From Phycisphaerae bacterium (GTDB lineage: Bacteria > Planctomycetota > Phycisphaerae > Sedimentisphaerales > UBA12454), in NCBI GenBank assembly GCA_028712345.1, contig JAQTQF010000013.1:1-16561 (forward strand): a stretch of DNA of 16,561 nucleotides. The letters run 5' to 3'. The notes beneath the pieces were generated by a model. The model saw only the letters and a program-made list of their open reading frames with translations. It ran no database searches and was not told the DNA's origin. Shown here piece by piece: positions 7,745 to 15,023 of this stretch. The position numbers were made by a program, and so were the translations under genes. Numbering within the stretch: position 1 is the stretch's first letter; the number at the start of each line of letters is the position of its first letter.

Positions 7745-9358
7745 TTACGCTCGCCCCATAAGTTCTTTTATCTCAGGCGACCTCAGTAGCCACACAGTTA
7801 GTAAAAATACCGCCGCCCCCGCCGGCACACATACTCCCAAAACAAGCAGGTAATTCATTTCCTTCATATAGAATCGCAGCAGATAAAGAACTGCCGCCAT
7901 AACCGCACAGCTAATCAGGCTTCTTGCCAGACTGGCTGCAATTTTTCTCCCGCCCAAAAGCCCCAGCCGCCTGCGCAAAATTAAAATAAGAACCACCGCG
8001 TTTATCGAAAATGTTATCGATGTCGAAAGCCCGAACGCACCGGGAGCCTTATCGGATGGTAAAACCCACAGCATTACCAAAAGCAGTATCAGATTAACCA
8101 CCGAAAGAACGCACGAAATTTTAAGAGGCGTTTTCGTATCCTTACAGGCGTAAAAGGCCCTCGCCAAAATCTGATAACTGCAATACGCCCACATTCCCAA
8201 TACATACATTTTCAATACGAACGCCGCCTGCATCGCATCGGGAACCGTGAATTTTCGGCGGGCATAAATCATCATTATCGGCTCGGCAAGTATAAAAAGT
8301 CCGACACCGGTCGCAAGGCCTTCCATCAGCGAAATCCGCAAAGCGCGATTGATACTTCCACGAAGATTGACCATGTCGCCCCGCGAAGCGTATCTGCTCA
8401 TCAAAGGAAAAACCGCGACACCTAAAGAGATTGCCAGTACGCCCATCGGAAACTGATAAAACGCCCGGGCAGCGCCGACCCTTACAATCACTCCCTCTCG
8501 CAGAGGACAGGGAACCGACCACCCGAAAAGATTAAAGTTAGCCGCCGTTTTGGTTGCCGTCAGATTCCAGGCAATAATATCCTGAAAAAATTCCGAAAAT
8601 TGCAAAAAGCCTAAGCCTATGAGCATTGGTACAAGTAATTTTAATATCCGCCCAATACCCGGCTCGACAGGCCTCAATCGAGGCATCAAAAACAGTCCGC
8701 TTTTTTTCAAAAGCCACAAAACCGCCGCAAGCTGTACAACACCCGCGATTGTTACACTGAAAGATACTATCGTCAGCTGCGCCTGTAAATTTTCTTTCAT
8801 CATCGGAGCAATCCACCACGCCGCGGCAATACCGAAGATGTTCAAAATTATCGGAGCCGCCGAAGAGTAAATAAAATGACCTCGCGAATTCAAGGCCGCC
8901 GAACAAAGCGCAAGCAGACAAACCGTAAACATATACGGATACATTATCATCGCAAAGAGCATCAGAACCTGACGGTCTTTGGGGCCGGGCAAAAACGAAT
9001 ATGTAAAAAAACAAACCTCGCCTATAACTAACAGAACCGCTAAAAAAACGGTCAATATCGCCATCGCATTAGCAAGCAGCAGGCGGGCCTTTTCCGCTCC
9101 TTCTTTTTCATTTACTTCCGTAAACACCGGCACAAACGCCGAGGCAAGAGCGCCTTCACCGAACAGTCGTCGAAATAAATTGGGAATCTTAAACGCCAGC
9201 CCGAATGCGTCATTGTAACGGGTCGCCCCAAGCGATGTGATGCCCAGGTCTCTGAAAAATCCGAATATCCGTGAAATCAGCGTAATGCCCGCCACTACCT
9301 TGGCGGAAGTGAAAAAATGTTCGCGCTCCTTGTGTTCGCTTTCGTTTCGCTGATTCAT
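7745..9358 (-). CDS. murJ: Lipid II flippase MurJ (MviN family)
   Basis: Moves lipid-linked peptidoglycan precursor across the inner membrane. The 537 residues contain about 14 hydrophobic segments. The conserved N-terminal part is clear (ISRIFGFFRDLGITSLGA, TRYNDAFGLAFKIPNLFRRL, FGEGALASAFVPVFTEV). By alignment from memory with the E. coli protein, R30, R36, D50 and R63 match its essential Arg18, Arg24, Asp39 and Arg52. At the E. coli Arg270 site, usually R-L-(Y/M)-(Q/E)-F-P, the sequence reads A-R-A-F-Y-Q-F-P, so the arginine (R298) seems one residue early with alanine in its place; this may be a lineage trait. There is no clear ribosome site before the ATG at 9358. The gene lies between two copies of the intergenic repeat. 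Peptidoglycan synthesis is implied for this organism. Confidence 0.93.
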   Translation of the reverse strand: MNQRNESEHKEREHFFTSAKVVAGITLISRIFGFFRDLGITSLGATRYNDAFGLAFKIPNLFRRLFGEGALASAFVPVFTEVNEKEGAEKARLLLANAMAILTVFLAVLLVIGEVCFFTYSFLPGPKDRQVLMLFAMIMYPYMFTVCLLALCSAALNSRGHFIYSSAAPIILNIFGIAAAWWIAPMMKENLQAQLTIVSFSVTIAGVVQLAAVLWLLKKSGLFLMPRLRPVEPGIGRILKLLVPMLIGLGFLQFSEFFQDIIAWNLTATKTAANFNLFGWSVPCPLREGVIVRVGAARAFYQFPMGVLAISLGVAVFPLMSRYASRGDMVNLRGSINRALRISLMEGLATGVGLFILAEPIMMIYARRKFTVPDAMQAAFVLKMYVLGMWAYCSYQILARAFYACKDTKTPLKISCVLSVVNLILLLVMLWVLPSDKAPGAFGLSTSITFSINAVVLILILRRRLGLLGGRKIAASLARSLISCAVMAAVLYLLRFYMKEMNYLLVLGVCVPAGAAVFLLTVWLLRSPEIKELMGRA

Positions 9359-9379
9359 ATTTTATTTTTTCGTGGTTAG

Positions 9380-9600
9380 CCCCGCCAACATTTATCCGCC
9401 TGCGACGGACTTTGGCGGGGTTGTCATTCTGAGCGTAGCGAAGAATCTATTTTAAACTCCATCGCCGTCAGGCGATTCCGCAAATCTTCAATCTACAATC
9501 TTCATTCTTCATTTTTTTTTCAGTGTAAATCCGTGTTAATTTATGCCATAGGTATCCGTGTCTAAAAAATATTTCTCTGTGTCCTCTGTGAGCTCTGTGG
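9380..9600. repeat. Modular intergenic hairpin repeat, copy 2
   Basis: Same module order as at 7559-7730. An outer 9-bp pair CCCCGCCAA (9380-9388) / TTGGCGGGG (9412-9420) encloses a TCCGCC-type hairpin with one mismatch. The core TTGTCATTCTGAGC (9421-9434) and AGCGAAGAATCTA follow. The hairpin ATCGCC-GTCA-GGCGAT is at 9461-9476. Low-complexity DNA and repeated CTCTGTG units (9575-9600) come last. In the outer stem the fourth base pair is C-G here and T-A in copy 1, so both arms changed together. It lies between the recR stop and the murJ start and probably affects the transcript joining them. Confidence 0.75.
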
Positions 9601-9609
9601 CTAATTTTT

Positions 9610-10215
9610 TTATTCCAATTCGCATCTGCCCAAAATCGCATCCGTCAAAACCGCCCCGCCTGCAAACTCTATATGGCTGCCGCCCGGCAGACCGCGGGCA
9701 AGTCTCGTTACTTTAACGCCCAAAGGCTTGAGCAATGAACCGATATACAAGGCCGTCCCATCGCCTTCAACGGTCGGATTAGTCGCCATAATAACTTCAC
9801 TGATTTGCCCGCCTCGAATACGGCTCAGCAGATGATTAATCGTCAAATCCTCCGGCTCAATTCCCTCCAGCGGTGCGATATGACCGCCGAGAACATGATA
9901 AACCCACTTGCACAGGCCGGTTTTTTCAAGTGCGATTAAATCCTTGAACTGCTCGACTACGCAGATAATATTTTTATCACGCCTCGTATCGGCACATATC
10001 GAACAGGTATCCGACTCGGCAAGATTATGACAGGTCTTGCACTGGCCTATGGTATTTTTAACCTTCGTTATCGCCCCGGCAAGAGACAACGCCTCATCTT
10101 TCGAGGTCTTGAGAATGTGAAACGCAAGCCGCTCTGCCGTTTTCGTGCCTATACCCGGCAGATTCGCAAGTTCGTCTATCAATTTATTCAGGCTCTGAGT
10201 ATAAGCCGGATTCAT
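9610..10215 (-). CDS. recR: Recombination mediator RecR
   Basis: Works with RecO/RecF to load RecA at single-strand gaps. The 201 residues are full length. A helix-hairpin-helix lies at 10-35 (LIDELANLPGIGTKTAERLAFHIL). A four-cysteine zinc site uses C59, C62, C71 and C74. The Toprim domain follows (CVVEQFKDLIALEKTG, about 85-100, with E88 and D92). The C-terminal motif is TRLARGLPGGSHIEFAGGAVLTDA. AAGG 6 nt upstream supports the ATG at 10215. In many bacteria recR follows dnaX and ybaB; here a restriction-modification cassette occupies the place between dnaX and recR. recR may depend on read-through from that cassette, as the 84-bp gap before it shows no strong promoter. Confidence 0.96.
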   Translation of the reverse strand: MNPAYTQSLNKLIDELANLPGIGTKTAERLAFHILKTSKDEALSLAGAITKVKNTIGQCKTCHNLAESDTCSICADTRRDKNIICVVEQFKDLIALEKTGLCKWVYHVLGGHIAPLEGIEPEDLTINHLLSRIRGGQISEVIMATNPTVEGDGTALYIGSLLKPLGVKVTRLARGLPGGSHIEFAGGAVLTDAILGRCELE

Positions 10216-10299
10216 CCGACGCCTTTCGTACTTTTCTTACTTTTCACACTTCTAGTTTTCTATTTCTTCCCCGCCACCGGCAAAATCTGAAATCTCAAA

Positions 10300-11367
10300 T
10301 TAGTCACAGACTGCATAATGCAGATACTCAACAGTTTTCTCTGCTTTGTACTCTCTATTTTCCGTTCTATCTGCCCTAAACCTGTTGTAGTCTTTCGTAA
10401 AATATCCATACTCCCCCCTCAAGCTCATTATCTCTTTTATATCGCCCAAGGTCATCAGGCCTTCATTGTTATAGCTCAAAAATATATATTTTACTCTCGC
10501 TTTCAAAATTAAATCTCTGAATGCCCTTTTTACTTGTGTTCTTGAGCAATAAAGCGATTTCTGATTTTGATATTCCCGCAAACCTGTTTTACCGTGAATT
10601 ACCGGATTATCATATTTAGCAATAGTTTCAAGCAGGTGATAATTAGTTGCATATTGCCTGTGATTATAGGGTGGATCTAAATATAAAATATCGCCTTGAA
10701 TTTTTGCCGATACCTTATTTATATCTTCATTAAAAACCTCGTGCGTTTGGTCATTTATTATCAATTCGGCAGGCTTTAAAACCAAACTGTTTTGAGCGGT
10801 TTTCTTTAGTTTTTTAAGAAAAGCGCCATAAACGGAAGTGGTATTGGCATATTTGTCGATGGATTCAACCAAACTCGTAATCAAGAAATAATACTCATCA
10901 TTAGAAATTAACTTTTCCTTTTTCCACTTTTCAATTTTTTGACGAATGGCATCACATCTCATTCCATTTTCGTCTGAAAAATACTGCCGTGGCTCATCTT
11001 GGTTTTCTGTTCCGCCAAAACAGTAATTATTATAAACAAAGCCTTTTACGCCTTTCAAACCTGATAAATAGCTGCAAACAAAATCCCTTCTCTTTTTAAC
11101 TTTGATTTTTTTTAGTTCTGGAATTTCGTTCATCAATGCGGAAAAGACTAATTCTCTATGATTACCGATATAGTGCCTGTTTAAGACATAGCTGTAATAC
11201 TGAATATCGTTGGCTATAACCTTATAACCTTTTCTCTTAAAGTAACTGCCTACAATCCCCGTACCTGCGAATAAATCACAAAAGACATTGCAGTTTTTAT
11301 CAATCACTTTATTGATTGATTCTTCCAAAAATTCTAACAATGATAATTTGCTGCCGATATAATTCAT
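10300..11367 (-). CDS. D12-class DNA adenine N6-methyltransferase of a type II RM system
   Basis: Methylates adenine in the recognition site to protect the host DNA. 355 residues in alpha-class (Dam-like) order. An N-terminal NYIGSK motif at 2-7 and AdoMet-binding motif I DLFAGTG at 31-37 are followed by YKVIANDIQYYSYVLNRHYIGN. A long middle region (about 70-220) is the likely target-recognition part. Catalytic DPPY is at 231-234, followed by NHRQYATNYHLLETIA, a signature I associate with FokI/MboII-like modification enzymes. The start lies 3 nt after the endonuclease stop, so translation is probably coupled. The gene is AT-rich compared with recR and dnaX, in keeping with horizontal gain. 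The target sequence cannot be read from the protein. Confidence 0.88.
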   Translation of the reverse strand: MNYIGSKLSLLEFLEESINKVIDKNCNVFCDLFAGTGIVGSYFKRKGYKVIANDIQYYSYVLNRHYIGNHRELVFSALMNEIPELKKIKVKKRRDFVCSYLSGLKGVKGFVYNNYCFGGTENQDEPRQYFSDENGMRCDAIRQKIEKWKKEKLISNDEYYFLITSLVESIDKYANTTSVYGAFLKKLKKTAQNSLVLKPAELIINDQTHEVFNEDINKVSAKIQGDILYLDPPYNHRQYATNYHLLETIAKYDNPVIHGKTGLREYQNQKSLYCSRTQVKRAFRDLILKARVKYIFLSYNNEGLMTLGDIKEIMSLRGEYGYFTKDYNRFRADRTENREYKAEKTVEYLHYAVCD

Positions 11368-11370
11368 AAA

Positions 11371-12240
11371 TTATTTCACAATAAACATCATCTTGGCATG
11401 TGCCATGTGTGGTGTTTTATTTTTCCCAAAACTAAAATTTATAGTATCCAATTCCAAATCCTGACTAAAAAATTTATCCACAGACTCCTTAATTAATGAA
11501 TAGTCTCTTTTTATTTTCCAGCTATCACTAGGATTAGTGCGGTCATACAAAATCACAAAAAATCTATTTTCCGACCCAAAACGTTCTGCTCCTTGGTATG
11601 TATACAAATACTCACATGCTCGTACCGGATCATTTATAGCATCATCAATCGTATACTTGTCACGAAACCATTCTTTAGGCAAATTTGTTGCTTTAATATC
11701 AACTGCCTGCTCGTTCCATATTACATCTACGCCCTTTACTTTTTTTATGATTGGTACAACATTTTTATTCAGACAAATTAAGTCTTCAAGGAAAACAGTG
11801 CTCCAATGATTATACCAACTACACAAAGTGTATGCTTCCATTGCTTTCAAAAGAGAGCCGTCGTTGAGTGCTATCAGAAGTTCATCAAATTTAAAATACT
11901 TCCTTACATAATGTCTCTGTATATAACCATCTGCCTTCCCTTGAACCATTCCCCAAATATGTGCATCAACTTTATTTAATTCGTTTATTATCGCTTGATG
12001 GGTTGCACCTGTTTCTGCTATTTCTTTTTTACGAATATCTGAATATAAATTTTTAATGTACGCATTTATTTGTTCTGTGGACAATAGATTATTATCATAA
12101 GCTAAAAGTATATTTTTTATCATTTCCAGAATATTTGGGGGGATTGAAATTGAGAAATGCTCGCAAAAGTCTTTTAAATGCTCCTTTTTTAAGGATTTCA
12201 GCTTAATAAAATTAATGTCTTTAATGCTTAAAATAGCCAT
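11371..12240 (-). CDS. Probable type II restriction endonuclease, PD-(D/E)xK type
   Basis: No family is recognised by name, but the position between two DNA methyltransferases on the same strand argues for the cognate restriction enzyme. In 289 residues a credible catalytic core is visible. D172 (in KGVDVIWNEQAV) and D181-I-K183 fit the D-x(8)-(D/E)-x-K spacing of PD-(D/E)xK nucleases, with E152 as a possible upstream acidic residue. The N-terminal 130 residues are Lys- and Ile-rich and may bind DNA. No transmembrane or ATPase motifs, so type I, III or IV function is unlikely. It ends 3 nt before the D12 methyltransferase and starts 28 nt after the other one. Lack of a strong ribosome site would keep its synthesis low. 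Base content is strongly AT-biased. Confidence 0.72.
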   Translation of the reverse strand: MAILSIKDINFIKLKSLKKEHLKDFCEHFSISIPPNILEMIKNILLAYDNNLLSTEQINAYIKNLYSDIRKKEIAETGATHQAIINELNKVDAHIWGMVQGKADGYIQRHYVRKYFKFDELLIALNDGSLLKAMEAYTLCSWYNHWSTVFLEDLICLNKNVVPIIKKVKGVDVIWNEQAVDIKATNLPKEWFRDKYTIDDAINDPVRACEYLYTYQGAERFGSENRFFVILYDRTNPSDSWKIKRDYSLIKESVDKFFSQDLELDTINFSFGKNKTPHMAHAKMMFIVK

Positions 12241-12268
12241 ATTCTATGTTTCCCGTAGTCTAATATCG

Positions 12269-13054
12269 CTAATCATTTTTCAAAATCAAAATATATTCGT
12301 GTTTAAAAATATAATAATCGCTCGAAAGCGCACGATACCGCCAGATGCCTTCCTTATTTTGTTTCGCTCGGTTGCCTTCCATATTCTTAATAACAATACT
12401 TTTTAAGGTCAGGCCTAATTTTTGAGCCTCATTCAGGCAGCAAAATCCGAGCGGTATCCATCTGCCGGAGGCATATTTATCGCCTATTACTACAGCTAAA
12501 TATCTTCCTTTCCCCAATATATCAATAGTGTTCTTCAAAACCAGCGAAAACCTGCCCAAAAAGTCATTCAAAGACCTGGAATTGGACAAATCATCCTTTA
12601 AATCGCTGAATTTGATTATGTCCGCATAAGGTGGATGCAAAATAGCTAATTGAACATTTTGTCTTTTTTGTTCCTTTAAAACATTTTTGACTCTCTCAAA
12701 AATCTCAGGCTTGGTGCTGTCCCCTGTAATCAGACTGCAAAAATTATCTTTTGGTTCAACCTTACTCTGGACATATTTAATAAGCGGCTTTTGGATGTCT
12801 ATGCCGATAAAATTTCTTTTTAAATTCTCCGCTTCATAAGCTGTTGTTCCGCTCCCTACAAATGGGTCAAAAACAATCTCATCTTTTTTTGTATATCGCA
12901 AAATAAGCTGATGGGGAATTTGCGGTACAAAATTACCGTGATAAAAACCGTTATGCTTTCCGGACTTGTCTCTTTCAGAAATGATCCAGAGGCTATCTGT
13001 CCAAACTTCTGATTCTTTCCAATTATCTAAATTTATATCGTTAAAAATTGGCAT
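12269..13054 (-). CDS. Second amino-methyltransferase (N4-cytosine or N6-adenine) of the RM system
   Basis: 261 residues of the N4/N6 site-specific methylase type. Residues 35-60 (FYHGNFVPQIPHQLILRYTKK) match the segment that precedes motif I in this superfamily. Motif I is DPFVGSGTT at 63-71, followed by FIGIDI. The catalytic motif is HPPY at 140-143, an unusual first residue compared with the common DPPY or SPPY. Motif I comes before the catalytic motif with only about 68 residues between, so it is not the usual beta-class order. No separate target-recognition domain is obvious except the last 115 residues. It is first in the cassette, 104 bp after dnaX, with no clear ribosome site. Two methyltransferases with one nuclease suggest an asymmetric site, each enzyme covering one strand. 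Confidence 0.82.
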   Translation of the reverse strand: MPIFNDINLDNWKESEVWTDSLWIISERDKSGKHNGFYHGNFVPQIPHQLILRYTKKDEIVFDPFVGSGTTAYEAENLKRNFIGIDIQKPLIKYVQSKVEPKDNFCSLITGDSTKPEIFERVKNVLKEQKRQNVQLAILHPPYADIIKFSDLKDDLSNSRSLNDFLGRFSLVLKNTIDILGKGRYLAVVIGDKYASGRWIPLGFCCLNEAQKLGLTLKSIVIKNMEGNRAKQNKEGIWRYRALSSDYYIFKHEYILILKND

Positions 13055-13158
13055 ATTTATTTTGTTAAATCGTCAACATAATTCCAACCACCTGTGTTGA
13101 TTTTATTTCTTTGCTATTTTGCTTTTGTTTTTGCCATTCAAATTTTAGAATCCTCGTT

Positions 13159-14865
13159 TCAGTTTTTAACTTCTTCACTCTCTTCATTTACTTCTATTAT
13201 ATTTGCGTCAAGACCGAAAAGAACCGTCTTTATCGCAGGCATATTCGCTGCATCGTCCATCGTTTTTCTGCTGGTCTTTGCGCCGCGGGGTTTGGGGGCT
13301 GCCTCGGCCTTACTGCCGGCCGAAACAAACTCATACACCGCTTTAATTTTTTTACCTAAAACAGCGCTCAAAATATTCTCTATCGCCTCGGCCCTGCCGT
13401 TGCTCTGACAAAGCTTTGCGGAAAACTCATCGCTGAAACCAAGAGACAATACATTCGCCCTCAATGCTATCGGCTGCGCCTTTTTCAACAAATCCGCAAC
13501 TCTTCCATTCCCCCCGACCCGTACCGATTCGACTATTCTTTCCCAATTCTCTTTTACCTGCTCAATACCAAAATCCACAGAAATTACCGGCACATCCTTC
13601 AGAGCCGCGACAGTAATGGAGCGGTCTCTATCCCCCGAATTTATTCGGGGGTTCGTATTCAGCACCGTCTCGCTTGAGTCGCTAATTACCGGAGTGTTTT
13701 TTTTTAACTGCACCGCTGCGCTCTTTACAGCCCCTCTGCCGGAAAGCAATTCTGGTATATTCATAAAATGTTCATTCAAGGCAAGCCGCAGCAGTGCCGC
13801 CTCAAAAAGAGCACGCGGATTATCGCTGTTCTTCACCGGCCAGCGAAGCTTTTCAAGCAGACTTACATTATAAACCAGCGCCGGTATATCAAACGAGGCG
13901 GCAATTTTCATCAGGCTTTCTTTTTCAGACTTGGTCAAAATCACTATCGACTGATTCGCCCCCGCAGAAGCCTTTAAAACCATCAAATCGCGAACCGCTT
14001 CGATAAGACTGTCAAGAACGCCTACACAGCTCATCCCTGAGTTGAGCAGTTCATCAAGATACCAAAGAGTCGAGGCCGCATCTGATGAACTGATTTTTTC
14101 AAGAAGCGAATAAATTTTTTCCCTGTCCGGTTGTCCCAGAACTTCTTCGAGCATATCTACCGTCAGTGTTTCGGCGCCGGCGCTGATAAGCTGGTCCAAA
14201 AGACTCAAACCATCGCGCATCGAGCCGTTGGCAAGTCGTGCAAGAGAAATAATGCAGTCGTCCTCGAACTTTATTTTTTCTTCCGCAAGAATTTTTTTGA
14301 GCTGAGAAATAATATCTGCCGGACTGATATTGGCAAAATCGAACCGCTGGCATCTCGATTGTATCGTCGGCAGAATCTTGTTCGGCTCGGTGGTTGCGAA
14401 AATGAACTTGATATGCCCCGGCGGCTCTTCAAGAATCTTCAGCAGGGCGTTAAAAGCTCCCGTACTGAGCATATGAACTTCATCTATAATGTATATTTTA
14501 TAGCGCCCGCGGGCGGGACGATATGTCGCGTTACTCCGAAGGTCCCGGATATTGTCAACACCGGTATTTGAGGCTCCGTCAATTTCAATAACATCGATAT
14601 CGTCGCCGGCGTTGACGGCAACACAACTATCACATTTGAGACACGGCTCTGTCGTCGGCCCATCGACCGAAAGGCAATTAAGGCTCTTGGCAAGAATCCG
14701 AGCCATGGTCGTCTTGCCGACCCCCCTGGTGCCGGTAAAAAGATAGCCGTGAGCAATTCGACCGGTCTTTATCGCGTTTTTCAGGGTATGCGAAATCGCA
14801 TCCTGACCGACTACATCATCGAACCTCTGTGAGCGGTATCTTCTTGCAAGAACAGTATAAGCCAT
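13159..14865 (-). CDS. dnaX: DNA polymerase III tau subunit (clamp-loader ATPase), with possible gamma form
   Basis: ATPase of the clamp loader, holding the replisome together. 568 residues. Walker A is GTRGVGKT (45-52). The zinc site is C64, C75, C78 and C81. Walker B is IIDEVH (126-131). Sensor 1 is ATTEP and the arginine finger lies in SRC (170-172). Domain III ends near 367 (ALLRLALNEHF). A variable linker and a tau-specific C-terminal part (about 425-568) follow. GGAG 5 nt before the ATG supports the start, and a promoter is predicted upstream. In the linker, codons 387-390 (TTA AAA AAA AAC) form an A9 run. Slipping either way meets a stop within three to five codons, giving a product of 392-394 residues that resembles gamma. 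A strong palindrome (13632-13651) is also within the linker. Confidence 0.96.
   Translation of the reverse strand: MAYTVLARRYRSQRFDDVVGQDAISHTLKNAIKTGRIAHGYLFTGTRGVGKTTMARILAKSLNCLSVDGPTTEPCLKCDSCVAVNAGDDIDVIEIDGASNTGVDNIRDLRSNATYRPARGRYKIYIIDEVHMLSTGAFNALLKILEEPPGHIKFIFATTEPNKILPTIQSRCQRFDFANISPADIISQLKKILAEEKIKFEDDCIISLARLANGSMRDGLSLLDQLISAGAETLTVDMLEEVLGQPDREKIYSLLEKISSSDAASTLWYLDELLNSGMSCVGVLDSLIEAVRDLMVLKASAGANQSIVILTKSEKESLMKIAASFDIPALVYNVSLLEKLRWPVKNSDNPRALFEAALLRLALNEHFMNIPELLSGRGAVKSAAVQLKKNTPVISDSSETVLNTNPRINSGDRDRSITVAALKDVPVISVDFGIEQVKENWERIVESVRVGGNGRVADLLKKAQPIALRANVLSLGFSDEFSAKLCQSNGRAEAIENILSAVLGKKIKAVYEFVSAGSKAEAAPKPRGAKTSRKTMDDAANMPAIKTVLFGLDANIIEVNEESEEVKN
13632..13651. repeat. 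GC-rich palindrome inside the dnaX linker
   Basis: CCCCCGAA (13632-13639) and TTCGGGGG (13644-13651) form a perfect 8-bp stem with a 4-nt loop, within codons for NPRINSG of DnaX. A very similar palindrome (CCCCCAAC, loop TTTAT, GTTGGGGG) lies at 15181-15201, and both are followed by TTC. The pairing bases differ but remain complementary. It may be a REP-like element that landed in a tolerant linker. It begins 45 nt after the A9 run on the mRNA, too far for a classic frameshift stimulator. Confidence 0.6.
13697..13705 (-). promoter_or_regulatory. A9 slippery run in dnaX
   Basis: On the coding strand the codons TTA AAA AAA AAC contain nine consecutive A. An extra A (or -1 ribosomal shift) leads to K-H-S-G-N and then TAG. 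A lost A leads to T-L-R and then TAA. Thermus thermophilus dnaX is known to use an A9 run for transcriptional slippage to make its short form, and E. coli uses A6G with a ribosomal shift. The position just after domain III fits the same role here; this is inference. Confidence 0.6.
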
Positions 14866-14902
14866 TTTTACTCCAAATGGTTTCTTTTACGCTTTTGGGA
14901 CA

Positions 14903-14931
14903 ATGATAATGCCATTTGCCAAAATAGTCAA
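14903..14931 (-). promoter_or_regulatory. Sigma-70-type promoter for dnaX
   Basis: On the minus strand TTGACT (14931-14926) and TATCAT (14908-14903) are 17 bp apart. Transcription would start near 14896, about 30 nt before the ATG at 14865. The promoter probably drives dnaX and possibly the downstream restriction-modification genes and recR. Confidence 0.55.
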
Positions 14932-14979
14932 ATTCATTTGTTTTATCCGCTTTAACCCCCTGACCCGCCAATATTAAGC

Positions 14980-15008
14980 TTGTTATTTTTATCATAATTA
15001 TTTAAAAT
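14980..15008 (+). promoter_or_regulatory. Sigma-70-type promoter for the SRP RNA gene
   Basis: TTGTTA (14980-14985) and TAAAAT (15003-15008) are separated by 17 bp. The start would be near 15015, just upstream of the first base of the SRP RNA closing stem. It is back-to-back with the dnaX promoter. Confidence 0.55.
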
Positions 15009-15023
15009 GCAGTGACTAAAATA

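Noticed and set aside
7559..9600. CRISPR array or insertion sequence at the repeated intergenic blocks
   Set aside because: Only two full copies about 1.8 kb apart flanking murJ, no regular spacers, no transposase frame and no cas genes.
13632..13651. Palindrome in dnaX as the stimulator of ribosomal frameshifting at the A9 run
   Set aside because: The spacing is about 45 nt, whereas stimulatory stems normally begin 5-9 nt after the slippery site; transcriptional slippage fits better.
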